A DNA stretch of 64,000 nt from Halomonas sp. Y3 (GCF_024137965.1 NZ_CP099975.1:496001-560000), one strand, 5' to 3'. Positions 44,158 to 53,653 are shown, counted from the stretch's first letter. Made by a program: numbers and translations. The notes: generated by a model not told the origin, from the sequence alone.

Positions 44158-46104
44158 ATGTCCGAAACCATACCTCATCGTCCAATTATTCTGAGATACA
44201 TGCTGATAGCGGTGGCGATATTTTCGACACTGACGGCCATCTATCAGGTGTTCAATATTGGTTTCTATACTGGCTACTCCATGTTCGACGTTCAGTACAT
44301 CTATGTGCTGATGTCCATGCTCTTGCCGGTTGTGTTTCTGGCCATTCCTGCCAGTGTCGGAACCCGTGTCGCCAGGGTTCCATGGTATGACTGGATACTG
44401 GCAACTACTTCTTTGGCATGCTGTGGGTTCTTTGCTGCCAATGCAGTCAATGCAATCCATCGTGGGTGGGAGTTCGCTGCACCTGAGCACGTTATCTACA
44501 TGAGCTATCTGATGTGGATCTTGGTGTTGGAGGCGGTACGCCGCTGCGGTGGCTGGGCAATTTTCACCGTTGTTCTGCTGATGTCATGCTTTCCGCTCTT
44601 TGCAGACTGGCTGCCGGATAGCTTGGCAGGCATGTCAACACCAATCGAGCAGGTGGCGATCTATCATGCCCTCAGTGCGGAGAGCATTCTGGGGATTCCG
44701 GTACAGGCCTACGGAAAGCTTGTGATAGGCTTTTTGCTCTTTGGCACTGCACTTCAGTTCACCGGTGGAGGAAAGTTCTTCCTGGATCTTGCCTTTGCAT
44801 TACTGGGAAAAGTGCGAGGTGGTCCCGCTAAGGTGTCTATTTTCTCCAGTGGCCTCATGGGCTCAATGTCCGGCAGCGTCATCACCAATGTGCTGACAAC
44901 AGGTCCTCTGTCCATTCCCGCCATGCGCCGCGTTGGGTTTTCCAAAACCTACGCGGCAGGTGTTGAGACCTGCGCCTCAACCGGGGGGGTTCTCATGCCA
45001 CCTGTCATGGGAGCCGCTGCATTTATCATGGCAGTGTTTCTTGATGTTCCCTATGGACAGATAGCCCTGGCTGCCGCTATTCCATCGGCACTCTACTTCT
45101 ACGGTCTTTTTATACAAATTGATTTCTTTGCCGCTCGCAAGGGACTCAAGGGACTGGAAGAGAAGGAGCTTCCCAAGCTCGGAGAGACCTTCAAGGCGGG
45201 TTGGCACTACTTGTTTGTCTTTGCCTTGCTGATCTGGATGCTGCTGGTCATGAATCGTGAAGCGGTTGCTCCCTTCTATGCTACGGCGCTTCTTATTGTC
45301 ATTAATCAGGTGCGTAAAACAACCCGATGGGACCTCAAAGATCTCCTGGGTTTTATTGAGATAAGCGGGCTGAGGTTGGTGGAATTGCTAGGCTTGATGG
45401 CCGGCATAGGGATGATCATGGGTGGCCTGGCAGTGACGGGGATGTCTGGTACCATCGCGACTGACCTCCTCTTTATCGCAGGTGGCAACCCGATGGTGCT
45501 CTTGCTGATGGGGGCGCTGACAAGCTTTATCCTGGGAATCGGTATGCCGATCACAGCCGCCTACATCTTCCTCGCGATTGCATTGGCTCCAGCACTCGTG
45601 GATGCGGGTCTTAATCCGGTTGCTGTGCATATGTTCATTCTTTACTGGGGTATGCTGAGTTTTATTACTCCTCCTGTCGCAACTGGCGCCTTTACTGCCG
45701 CCAAGGTTGCAGGCAGCCACCCCATGAAGACCGGCTTCATGTCCATGCAGCTGGGTAGCATCATCTACTTTATCCCCTTTTTCTTCGTGATGGAGCCTGC
45801 TCTCCTGCTGCAGGGAACTCCCGGCGAAATCATCAAGGCGGTCATCTCTGCGCTGATCGGAATCGCACTGGTGGCGGGTGGATTGCAGGGGTATCTGCCG
45901 AAGCTTGGATCTCTGGCGAATGCAGGCTTCTTGCAGTGGCCAGTAAGAGTCCTGTTCATTGTGGGTGGCCTGCTTGTGGCTATGCCACATAATCCGCTCA
46001 TCAATGTTCCTGAGGCCGGCATGCTCGCATTGGCTATTGGCTGCCTGACGTTGGCAACGCTGCTCAGCTTCCTGCTGCGCAGAAAGTGTCTGGCTGCCGG
46101 TTAG
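44158..46104 (+). CDS. TRAP permease, fused 4TM/12TM (TAXI-associated)
   Basis: A 648-residue inner-membrane protein with about 18 hydrophobic segments. The DctM-like stretches SGLMGSMSGSVITNVLTTGP near residue 239 and TGGVLMPPVMGAAAFIMAVF near residue 278 mark the large permease part; the N-terminal 130 residues replace a separate small subunit. ATG 44158 is taken; a GTG at 44149 is possible. This and the next gene are visibly richer in A/T than the pca and pch regions, a sign of a different origin. Confidence 0.9.
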   Translation: MSETIPHRPIILRYMLIAVAIFSTLTAIYQVFNIGFYTGYSMFDVQYIYVLMSMLLPVVFLAIPASVGTRVARVPWYDWILATTSLACCGFFAANAVNAIHRGWEFAAPEHVIYMSYLMWILVLEAVRRCGGWAIFTVVLLMSCFPLFADWLPDSLAGMSTPIEQVAIYHALSAESILGIPVQAYGKLVIGFLLFGTALQFTGGGKFFLDLAFALLGKVRGGPAKVSIFSSGLMGSMSGSVITNVLTTGPLSIPAMRRVGFSKTYAAGVETCASTGGVLMPPVMGAAAFIMAVFLDVPYGQIALAAAIPSALYFYGLFIQIDFFAARKGLKGLEEKELPKLGETFKAGWHYLFVFALLIWMLLVMNREAVAPFYATALLIVINQVRKTTRWDLKDLLGFIEISGLRLVELLGLMAGIGMIMGGLAVTGMSGTIATDLLFIAGGNPMVLLLMGALTSFILGIGMPITAAYIFLAIALAPALVDAGLNPVAVHMFILYWGMLSFITPPVATGAFTAAKVAGSHPMKTGFMSMQLGSIIYFIPFFFVMEPALLLQGTPGEIIKAVISALIGIALVAGGLQGYLPKLGSLANAGFLQWPVRVLFIVGGLLVAMPHNPLINVPEAGMLALAIGCLTLATLLSFLLRRKCLAAG

Positions 46105-46131
46105 GCAATGGAAAGTCTGTGAGGAGTAGAG

Positions 46132-47328
46132 ATGATGCACGCAGGAAGGTTGGCATTGTTGGTGGCTGCAAATACGGCGCTGGCGCCTCTCGCCATTGAT
46201 GCCTACCTTCCTGCCTTGCCGCAGATCGCCAATGAGCTTGGGACCAGCATTCATCGCGCCGAGATCTCCATCAGTATCTTCCTGGCAGGTTTTGCCGTAG
46301 GGCAGCTGGTCTGTGGGCCATTGTCCGATCGTCTAGGGCGTAAGCCAGTGCTCCTGACAGGGTTGCTGGTATTCGTGACTGCAAGTGTCATGCTTGCCTT
46401 TGCATCATCGCTGAGTGAACTTCTTGTATGGCGCTTTATTCAAGCGCTTGGGGGAGGGGCCAGCGTGGTCAACTCTTCCGCCATTGTGCGCGACTGTTTC
46501 AAGGGAAGAGAGGCGGCAACGGTGATGTCCACCATGGCAATGATCATGATGGTAGCGCCGCTGGCGGCGCCGGCAGTCGGTAGCCTTCTTCTGCTCACTT
46601 CCGGATGGCAGGCAATCTTTGTCTTCCTGGCTGTCTATGCTTGTATAGTGCTGCTGGTGGTGGCGACAAGGCTTCCGGAAACCTCGTCGGGAAGGTGCAA
46701 GGAGATCACGCCAGTCGGTGTGATCAGGGATTATGCCTCGGTTCTTGCACATCGAGAATCCCTGGGATATATCTGCGCCGTTTCCATGTCGTTCTCCGGA
46801 CTTCTCGCCTTTGTCACGGCCTCTCCTTTCGTTTATATGGATCTTCTTGGTATTTCGGCTTCGTCCTATCCCTTTGTCTTTGGCGCAAACGTGGTTTTTG
46901 TCGCGACTTGCAGCAGGATCAATGTGCGCTTGCTCAGGCACCGAAGTCCAAGGCAGAACCTCCTGCTGGGTATCGGTATTCAGCTGGTCTCTTCTTTAGG
47001 CCTTGTCATGGTTTCCCTTTCCGGCGTCGTGACCATTTACAGTGTGGTGCCATTGGTCATGATCTTCGTGGGTGCCATCGGTCTGGTGACGCCCAATGCT
47101 ATCGCGTCAGTACTTGAGAATTTTCCCCATATCAGCGCGACTGCTGCGGCCCTGATGGGAGGAGTCAAGTTTATCTGTGCAGGATTCGTCGGATTCCTGG
47201 TGGCCTTCTTCGAGGTGGACAGCATCTGGCCTATGGTTCTGATGATGCTAGGTGTTTCCATCGTTGGAAATCTGAGCCTGCGATGGTTGACATCACCAGA
47301 AGGACAAAAACAACAACTGGAGAGTTAG
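46132..47328 (+). CDS. MFS transporter, Bcr/CflA drug-resistance type
   Basis: A 398-residue 12-segment permease. Typical marks are LAPLAIDAYLPALPQIANEL near residue 19, the loop motif GPLSDRLGRKPVLL near residue 63 and VRDCFKGREAATVMSTMAM near residue 118. It belongs to the Bcr/CflA family of exporters. In an aromatic operon it may expel toxic intermediates or excess substrate. It is 3 bases ahead of the Rieske gene, so co-transcription is certain enough. Confidence 0.85.
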   Translation: MMHAGRLALLVAANTALAPLAIDAYLPALPQIANELGTSIHRAEISISIFLAGFAVGQLVCGPLSDRLGRKPVLLTGLLVFVTASVMLAFASSLSELLVWRFIQALGGGASVVNSSAIVRDCFKGREAATVMSTMAMIMMVAPLAAPAVGSLLLLTSGWQAIFVFLAVYACIVLLVVATRLPETSSGRCKEITPVGVIRDYASVLAHRESLGYICAVSMSFSGLLAFVTASPFVYMDLLGISASSYPFVFGANVVFVATCSRINVRLLRHRSPRQNLLLGIGIQLVSSLGLVMVSLSGVVTIYSVVPLVMIFVGAIGLVTPNAIASVLENFPHISATAAALMGGVKFICAGFVGFLVAFFEVDSIWPMVLMMLGVSIVGNLSLRWLTSPEGQKQQLES

Positions 47329-47331
47329 TCG

Positions 47332-48612
47332 ATGTTGTCGAATGAGCTGAATGAGTGCCTGACGCGTGTCGGGCCTGATACACCCATGGGTAAGGTGCTC
47401 CGTCGCCACTGGCACCCCATAGCAGGTGTCGACGAGCTGGAGCGTTCACCGACCAAGCCTATCAGGCTGCTGGGTGAGGATCTCGTTCTGTACAGGGACA
47501 AGAGTGGTGACTATGGCCTGCTGGATCGCCACTGTGCCCATCGGCGTGCTGATCTCAGCCAGGGGATCGTGGAACAGCACGGGATTCGATGCTTCTATCA
47601 TGGTTGGCAGTATGATGCTACAGGGCAGTGCACCCAGCAGCCTTTCGAAGAGCAGGTGGATCCGGCAGGCTCCCTCTGCGCTCGCACGCGTCTCAAGGCC
47701 TACTCTGTCAAGCCTGCCGGCGGCATGCTCTGGGCCTATCTTGGGCCTTTCCCTGCTCCTGAGCTTCCTGACTGGGAGGCGTTTCACTGGGCCAATGGTT
47801 TCGTTCAGGTCGTCTTTTCCGAGGTTCCCTGCAACTGGCTTCAAGCGCAGGAAAACTCCATCGACCCCGTTCACTTCGAGTGGACGCATGCTAACTGGAG
47901 CCGTCGGCAGCGTGATGATGGTGCCGAATATGTACCGACTCATACGAAGCTGAATTTTGAGGAGTTCGAGCACGGTTTTCTCTATAAGCGCGTCTGTGAA
48001 GATACCTCCGAGGAAGATCCGCTCTGGACAATTGGCCGTGTCTGCCTGTGGCCGCATGGTTTCTTCCTTGGCGATCACTTCGAGTGGCGAGTTCCCATAG
48101 ACGACGAGAACATGCTCAGCGTCACCTGGTCCTTCATACGCGTGCCCAGAGAGAGTGAGCCATATGACCAGCAGCATATTCCAAGCTGGTATTCGCCAAT
48201 TCAGGATAGTCAGGGAAATTGGATCACAACGCATGTGATCAACCAGGATATTGTGGCCTGGGTCGGACAGGGACGTATCACCGATAGAACCAGGGAAACT
48301 CTGGGAGCGAGTGATCGAGGCATTGCGCTACTTCGACGTCGCTTGCTCGATGATATTGATGCCGTAGAGGCGGGACGAGATCCGAAGGGCGTGTTGAGAG
48401 ATCCACCCCCAGAGGGTGGTCTGTATCTTCCCAGCGATCATCGTGAATTCTTTCTCCTCGGCCTGCCTCGGGAAGCATATCTTCGACATCCCAAGTGGGG
48501 CCGTCTGCTTACCCAGTTCATCTTCCATGCCGGGCAGCCTGAAGCGGTCAGGGCTGCCTGCGAGGTGGCTACCGGCGTGCCGATGAAGCGCGATGGTCTT
48601 ATCGACCTGTAG
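47332..48612 (+). CDS. Rieske non-haem iron oxygenase 2
   Basis: A 426-residue oxygenase. Rieske ligands Cys68-x-His70 (DRHCAHRRAD) and Cys87-x2-His90 (IRCFYHGWQY); catalytic iron His181 and His186 (DPVHFEWTHANW) behind Asp178. It shares the phthalate-dioxygenase-like N-terminus with the enzyme at 28.5 kb but is clearly different in the substrate domain. Its reductase is encoded 29 bases downstream, so this is a two-component system, possibly an aromatic O-demethylase. Confidence 0.86.
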   Translation: MLSNELNECLTRVGPDTPMGKVLRRHWHPIAGVDELERSPTKPIRLLGEDLVLYRDKSGDYGLLDRHCAHRRADLSQGIVEQHGIRCFYHGWQYDATGQCTQQPFEEQVDPAGSLCARTRLKAYSVKPAGGMLWAYLGPFPAPELPDWEAFHWANGFVQVVFSEVPCNWLQAQENSIDPVHFEWTHANWSRRQRDDGAEYVPTHTKLNFEEFEHGFLYKRVCEDTSEEDPLWTIGRVCLWPHGFFLGDHFEWRVPIDDENMLSVTWSFIRVPRESEPYDQQHIPSWYSPIQDSQGNWITTHVINQDIVAWVGQGRITDRTRETLGASDRGIALLRRRLLDDIDAVEAGRDPKGVLRDPPPEGGLYLPSDHREFFLLGLPREAYLRHPKWGRLLTQFIFHAGQPEAVRAACEVATGVPMKRDGLIDL

Positions 48613-48641
48613 TCACTATCCATCCCAGCGAGGTTACCCCC

Positions 48642-49616
48642 ATGAGTCAGGTAGAAGAAATCCTCCAAGTCAGAGTCCAGTCGATCACCTTCGAGGCTGA
48701 AGGCATTCTCAGCTATGAGTTAAGGCCCGTGGCGCCGCGCCGTGAGCTGCCCGCTTTTTCTCCTGGTGCTCATGTCGACCTGCACTTGAGTAACGGCCTG
48801 ATTCGGAGCTATTCGCTCTTCAACTCTCAGGAGCAGGGTGGCTGCTATCGCGTTGCAGTCAACCTCGATGCCAACAGCCGAGGAGGTTCGCGCTTCATGC
48901 ACAGTAGTGTCGGTGCGGGGGACATTCTCACCATCGGCCTGCCCAGAAACAACTTTCCCCTCTATGAAGAGGCCGAACATACCGTTCTGATTGCCGGTGG
49001 CATTGGTATCACGCCTCTCTTCGCCATGCTGAAGCGTCTTGAGGCACTAGGCAGGAGGTGGACGCTCTACTACTCCACGCGATCTCGAAAGAATACCGCC
49101 TTTATCAAGGAGCTCGAGGCAGTCAATGCGCAAAGCAGTCACGGCAGGGTGGTCTTCCACTTCGATCAGGAAAGTGCCGGGGGCTTCCTGAATTTCTCCG
49201 ATATCGTGGCCTCCCAGGCAGCCTCGACGCACTTCTACTGCTGCGGACCGCTGCCCATGCTGGAGGCCTTCGAGGCGGCAACCGCCGATCTTCCCGATGA
49301 CTGTGTACATGTCGAGTATTTCGCCGCCAAGGAGTCGGCGGACACCTCGGGGGGGTTTACTGTGGAGTTGGCCAGGTCCGGGAAGAGCTTCTACGTGCCG
49401 GCCGGGAAAACCATCCTCGATGTGCTGATCGAGGGGGGGCAGCAGCCTCTCTACTCCTGCCAGGAGGGGATCTGTGGCACCTGCGAGGTGGCGGTGCTTG
49501 AGGGGGAGCCGGATCATCGCGATCTCGTGCTCTCTGCAAAGCAGCAGAGGGAGGGACACAGCATGATGATCTGCTGCTCCGGCTGCAGGGGGGAGCGGCT
49601 GGTGCTTGACCTCTGA
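48642..49616 (+). CDS. Rieske oxygenase reductase, phthalate-dioxygenase-reductase/VanB type
   Basis: A 324-residue class IA reductase: FMN domain (RSYSLFNS near residue 54), NAD domain (VLIAGGIGITPLFAMLKRLE near residue 113 and YCCGPLPMLEAFE), and C-terminal plant-type [2Fe-2S] with Cys273, Cys278, Cys281 and a Cys at 311 or 312 (YSCQEGICGTCEVAV). It passes electrons from NADH to the Rieske protein upstream and perhaps also to the one at 28.5 kb, which has no reductase of its own. Confidence 0.92.
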   Translation: MSQVEEILQVRVQSITFEAEGILSYELRPVAPRRELPAFSPGAHVDLHLSNGLIRSYSLFNSQEQGGCYRVAVNLDANSRGGSRFMHSSVGAGDILTIGLPRNNFPLYEEAEHTVLIAGGIGITPLFAMLKRLEALGRRWTLYYSTRSRKNTAFIKELEAVNAQSSHGRVVFHFDQESAGGFLNFSDIVASQAASTHFYCCGPLPMLEAFEAATADLPDDCVHVEYFAAKESADTSGGFTVELARSGKSFYVPAGKTILDVLIEGGQQPLYSCQEGICGTCEVAVLEGEPDHRDLVLSAKQQREGHSMMICCSGCRGERLVLDL

Positions 49617-49642
49617 CTTTTTTTTCTGGTAAAAGGTAAGCC

Positions 49643-49658
49643 AGCCTTATATAAGGCT
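49643..49658. promoter_or_regulatory. Perfect palindrome upstream of the porin
   Basis: AGCCTTATATAAGGCT, 40 bases before the porin ATG and A/T-rich enough to include a -10-like TATAAG. Close relatives are at 42853 and 26583. The best candidate binder is MarR 2. Confidence 0.6.
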
Positions 49659-49697
49659 GACAGATAAATTACAATGCAAACAATCAAGGAAGCATCT

Positions 49698-50867
49698 ATG
49701 GCTGCCTATAACAATATGATTCGGCGTGGAGCGCTCTTTTCTCTCTCATCCTTGGCGCTAGCGGTATCTCTTTCAGCCCAGGCCTATCAGTTCGAGGTGG
49801 GCGATACCACCGCCAGCATTTACGGCTATGCCAAGCTTGATCTGATCTACGATGTCGACAACGATTTAGGGGTGTTTGGGGCCAACCCCAACGTCGCCCT
49901 TGACGGTGAGCAAGTGTCGACGGGCCATACCCGCCTGCATGCAAACCAGAGTCGTCTCGCCTTCGAGACATCGACACCAACGGAACAAGGTGCTCTGCGT
50001 ACCGTCATTGAAGGTGACTTCTATGGCGGCGGCGGAGGCCAGTTCCGCCTGCGCCACGCCTATGGTGAATGGAATGGCATTCGAGCTGGCCAGTCTGAAA
50101 CCAATTTTGGCACGATCCTCGGCATGACTCGTATCATCGACTTCAAGCCCCAGCCTGGGCTGGCTAATGGAGCCCGCCAGGGACAGCTTCGCTACACGAC
50201 GGGTGGCTTCTCGGTTGCCTTGGAAGAGCCGGGTGCTCTGGGTGGGGGAGTGGCGTCTGGCTTTAGTGCCGTTAATGGCCGTCCTGCAGTGCATCCTAAC
50301 AACAAGAACAGTGTTCCAGATGTCACCATGCGCTATAGCGGACAAGCAGGTGATTTTCGCTACGGTACGTCTGCCTTGCTTCGTCGCCTTGGTGTAGATG
50401 ATGGAGCCGAGAAGAATAGCGCCACAGCCTGGGCCTTGAACCTTGAGGGTGAGTACCGAGTTTCATCTGCCGTTACCCTGCGGGGCTCCGTCACCCATGG
50501 GGATGGTGTGGGTGGGTATATTGAAGAGGCTGCTGGGGCATCGGCTTATGTCGATCCTGTTTCCGGAGAAGTCAAGACAATTCGAGCCACCGGTGCAACG
50601 GCTAGCATCCAGCTCGCAGCCGGCCCAGGGAATATTAACTTGGGGTATGGATATACGACGGCCGACCTCGATGGCGCAGTTCAAGATGGTGTGGCAAATG
50701 CCGAGCTTGCCAATGAAACCATGACTGATATTCACTTGAATTATATCTGGTCGCCTATCAGAAATGTTAGCTATGGCGTTGAGGTAAGCCGCCATACCCG
50801 AAAAATTGCCAACGGGGATGATGGTGACGCCGTTCGGCTTCAAGGGATGGTCATGTACCGTTTCTGA
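49698..50867 (+). CDS. DcaP-like outer-membrane porin
   Basis: A 389-residue porin with a signal peptide (RRGALFSLSSLALAVSLSAQ) and the DcaP-family opening ASIYGYAKLDLIYDVDND just after it; it ends in RLQGMVMYRF with the C-terminal Phe needed for outer-membrane insertion. DcaP porins admit dicarboxylates and phthalates, so it suits an aromatic acid island. AAGGAAG at 49686 favours ATG 49698 over ATG 49674. It is probably regulated through the palindrome at 49643. Confidence 0.85.
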   Translation: MAAYNNMIRRGALFSLSSLALAVSLSAQAYQFEVGDTTASIYGYAKLDLIYDVDNDLGVFGANPNVALDGEQVSTGHTRLHANQSRLAFETSTPTEQGALRTVIEGDFYGGGGGQFRLRHAYGEWNGIRAGQSETNFGTILGMTRIIDFKPQPGLANGARQGQLRYTTGGFSVALEEPGALGGGVASGFSAVNGRPAVHPNNKNSVPDVTMRYSGQAGDFRYGTSALLRRLGVDDGAEKNSATAWALNLEGEYRVSSAVTLRGSVTHGDGVGGYIEEAAGASAYVDPVSGEVKTIRATGATASIQLAAGPGNINLGYGYTTADLDGAVQDGVANAELANETMTDIHLNYIWSPIRNVSYGVEVSRHTRKIANGDDGDAVRLQGMVMYRF

Positions 50868-50914
50868 CGCAGAGGTTTGCTGTTCCTGAGTACGTTGCTG
50901 TTCCGATCTGCTTG

Positions 50915-50938
50915 CCCCGGACTCTCCGGGGCTTTTTT
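50915..50938 (+). terminator. Intrinsic terminator after the porin
   Basis: CCCCGGA (50915-50921) pairs with TCCGGGG (50925-50931), followed by C and six T. It is the clearest intrinsic terminator in the window and separates the porin from the convergent ETF-QO gene. Confidence 0.85.
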
Positions 50939-50941
50939 AGT

Positions 50942-52609
50942 TTACATGTTAGGGTAGTTGGGCCCGCCGCCGCCCTCCGGCGCCACCCAGGTGATGTTCT
51001 GGGCCGGGTCCTTGATGTCGCAGGTCTTGCAGTGCACGCAGTTCTGGAAGTTGATCTGGAACCGCGGCTTGCCGTCGTCGTCCTCCACAACCTCGTAGAC
51101 CCCGGCCGGGCAGTAGCGGCTTGCCGGCTCGGCGTACTCGGGCAGGTTGTCGCGGATCGGCAGCTCCGGGTCGGCGAGCCTCAGGTGGCAGGGCTGGTCC
51201 TCCTCGTGGTTGGTGTTCGACAGGAACACCGAGGAGAGCTTGTCGAAGGAGAGCTTGCCGTCGGGCTTGGGGTAGTCGATCTTCTCGAATTCGGCGGCCG
51301 GCTTGAGGGCCGCGTGGTCCGGCGTGGTGTCGTGGACGTTGGGCAGCTTGCCGCCGAGCAGCTGGTTGACGAAGTTGTAGGCGCCGCCGCCGAGGGTGCC
51401 GTACTTGTGGATCGCCGGGCCGAAGCTCGCGCTCTCCTTGAGCTCGGCGTAGGCCCAGCTTGCCTCCCACTTCTCGGTAAAGGCGGTGAGCTCCTGGCCC
51501 CCTTCGTCACCGCCGGCGATCGCCTCGAAGACCGCCTCGGCGGCTACCAGGCCCGACTTCATGGCGGTGTGCAGCCCCTTGATCTTGGCGAAGTTGAGGG
51601 TGCCGGCGTCGCAGCCGATCAGCAGGCCGCCGGGGAAGGTCATCTTCGGCAGGCAGTTGAGGCCGCCCTTGACGATGGCCCGGGCGCCGTAGGCGACGCG
51701 CTTGCCGCCCTCCAGGTGCTTCGCCAGCACCGGGTGGTGCTTCATGCGCTGGAACTCGTCGAAGGGGGAGAGCCAGGGGTTCTGGTAGGAGAGGTCCATG
51801 ATCAGGCCGACCACCACCTGCTGGTTGTCGGCGTGGTAGAGGAACCAGCCGCCGTGGGTGTTCTTGTCCAGCGGCCAGCCGGAGCCGTGCAGCACCAGGC
51901 CGGGCTCATGCTGCTCCGCCGGGATGTCCCACAGCTCCTTCAAGCCGATGCCGTAGTGCTGGGGGTCCTTGCCCTCGGCCAGGTCATACGCCTCGATCAG
52001 ACGCTTGCCGATATGGCCCCGGGCGCCCTCGGCGAAGAGGGTGTACCTGGCGCGCAGCTCCATGCCCGGCATGTAGCTGTCCTTGGGCTCGCCGTCGGCG
52101 CCCACGCCCATGTCACCGATCAGGAGGCCCTTGACCACGCCCTCCTCGACGATCGCCTCCTGGGCGGCGAAGCCGGGGAAGATCTCCACCCCGAGCCCCT
52201 CGGCCTGCTCGGCCAGCCAGCGGCAGAGGTTGCCGGCGCTGATCACATAGCGAGGCATGTCGCCGCCGGTGTTGTGCATGCTCTTCGGCACCAGGGCGTT
52301 GGGCAGCGTCAAAGCCTTCTCGGCGTCCTTGAGCAGGTAGACCTCGTCGCGGGTCGCCGGGGTGGTCAGGGGCGCGCCGCGCTCCTCCCAGTCGGGGAAG
52401 AGCTCGGCCAGGGCGCGGGGCTCGAAGACGGCGCCGGAGAGGATATGGGCGCCCACCTCGGAGCCCTTCTCCACCACGCAGACAGTCAGTTCCTGTTCGG
52501 CGGCATTGGCCTGCTGCATCAGTCGGCACGCGGCGGCCAGCCCCGAGGGGCCGGCGCCGACGATCACCACATCGAATTCTATCGAATCGCGTTCTACTTG
52601 TTCTGTCAC
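50942..52609 (-). CDS. Electron transfer flavoprotein-ubiquinone oxidoreductase
   Basis: A 555-residue ETF dehydrogenase. The FAD site is VVIVGAGPSGLAAACRLMQQ near residue 14; the C-terminal [4Fe-4S] cluster lies in CPAGVYEV with INFQNCVHCKTCDIKDP. It feeds electrons from acyl-CoA dehydrogenases via ETF to the quinone pool at the inner membrane. The GTG start at 52609 is 9 bases after TGGAG on the minus strand. It is the last gene of the ligase-to-ETF-QO operon. Confidence 0.95.
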   Translation of the reverse strand: MTEQVERDSIEFDVVIVGAGPSGLAAACRLMQQANAAEQELTVCVVEKGSEVGAHILSGAVFEPRALAELFPDWEERGAPLTTPATRDEVYLLKDAEKALTLPNALVPKSMHNTGGDMPRYVISAGNLCRWLAEQAEGLGVEIFPGFAAQEAIVEEGVVKGLLIGDMGVGADGEPKDSYMPGMELRARYTLFAEGARGHIGKRLIEAYDLAEGKDPQHYGIGLKELWDIPAEQHEPGLVLHGSGWPLDKNTHGGWFLYHADNQQVVVGLIMDLSYQNPWLSPFDEFQRMKHHPVLAKHLEGGKRVAYGARAIVKGGLNCLPKMTFPGGLLIGCDAGTLNFAKIKGLHTAMKSGLVAAEAVFEAIAGGDEGGQELTAFTEKWEASWAYAELKESASFGPAIHKYGTLGGGAYNFVNQLLGGKLPNVHDTTPDHAALKPAAEFEKIDYPKPDGKLSFDKLSSVFLSNTNHEEDQPCHLRLADPELPIRDNLPEYAEPASRYCPAGVYEVVEDDDGKPRFQINFQNCVHCKTCDIKDPAQNITWVAPEGGGGPNYPNM

Positions 52610-52633
52610 GTTTTATCTCCAGCAAAGGAAAAT

Positions 52634-52660
52634 GGCGGTCAGGAGCTATCCTGGACCGCC
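52634..52660 (-). other. Hairpin between etfA and ETF-QO genes
   Basis: GGCGGTCAGGA (52634-52644) pairs with TCCT-G-GACCGCC (52649-52660) with one bulged base. It lies in the 103-base gap and may lower or protect expression of the distal gene. Confidence 0.45.
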
Positions 52661-52712
52661 AGCGTGTACAGGCCGGTGTACCCGGGCTGGAGCATGGAAA
52701 AAGGGCTTGCTA

Positions 52713-53639
52713 TCACACCTTGCTTTCCAGCTCCGGCAGGACCTCGAACAGGTCGCCGACCAATCCATAATCGGCCACCTGGAAGATCGGCGCCTCCTCG
52801 TCCTTGTTGATGGCGACGATCACCTTGGAGTCCTTCATGCCGGCCAGGTGCTGGATCGCACCCGAGATGCCCACGGCGATGTAGAGCTCAGGCGCGACGA
52901 TCTTGCCGGTCTGGCCCACCTGCATGTCGTTGGGCACGAAGCCGGCGTCCACCGCGGCGCGGGAGGCACCGATGGCCGCACCCAGCTTGTCGGCGATGCC
53001 GTCGAGCAGCGTGAAGTTCTCGCCGTTGCCCATGCCGCGGCCGCCGGAGATCACCACCTTGGCCGCACCCAGCTCGGGGCGGTCGGACTTGGCCAGCTCC
53101 TCCTTGACGAAGGTGGACTGGGCATTCTCCGCCACGAAATCGACCGCTTCCACTCTGGCGGAGCCGCTTTCGCCGACGGCATCGAAGCCGGTGCTGCGCA
53201 CGGTGATCACCTTGAGGGCGTCATCGCTCTGCACCGTGGCGATGGCGTTGCCGGCGTAGATCGGACGCTTGAAGGTGTCCGGGGATTCGACGGCGATGAT
53301 CTCGGAGATCTGCGCCACATCGCGCAGGGCGGCGACCCGGGGCAGCACGTTCTTGCCGGTGGTGGAGGCCGCCGCCAGCAGGTGGCTGTAGTCGCCGGCA
53401 AGCTCCGCCACCAGCGCCGCGGTGGGCTCGGCCAGCAGGTGGGCGTAGGCGGCGCTGTCGGCCACGCGGACCTTGCTGACGCCGTCCAGCCTGGCCGCGG
53501 CCTCGACAACGGCACCCACGCCTTCACCGGCCACCAGCACGTCGATATCGCCGCCGATAGCCTGGGCGGCGGCAACCACATGGGCGGTAGCGCCGGCCAG
53601 GGCGCCATCGTGATGTTCAGCGAGTACCAGAATGCTCAT
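52713..53639 (-). CDS. etfA: Electron transfer flavoprotein alpha subunit
   Basis: A 308-residue FAD-binding subunit. The family FAD motif is seen as [20 protein letters not shown] (ISGGRGMG) near residue 200 and [20 protein letters not shown] near residue 260. ATG 53639 was chosen because AGGAGC lies 7 bases upstream and [11 protein letters not shown] is the usual start. It forms a heterodimer with EtfB, encoded just upstream, and serves the acyl-CoA dehydrogenase of the same operon. Confidence 0.95.
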   Translation of the reverse strand: MSILVLAEHHDGALAGATAHVVAAAQAIGGDIDVLVAGEGVGAVVEAAARLDGVSKVRVADSAAYAHLLAEPTAALVAELAGDYSHLLAAASTTGKNVLPRVAALRDVAQISEIIAVESPDTFKRPIYAGNAIATVQSDDALKVITVRSTGFDAVGESGSARVEAVDFVAENAQSTFVKEELAKSDRPELGAAKVVISGGRGMGNGENFTLLDGIADKLGAAIGASRAAVDAGFVPNDMQVGQTGKIVAPELYIAVGISGAIQHLAGMKDSKVIVAINKDEEAPIFQVADYGLVGDLFEVLPELESKV

Positions 53640-53653
53640 GAGATCAGCTCCTA

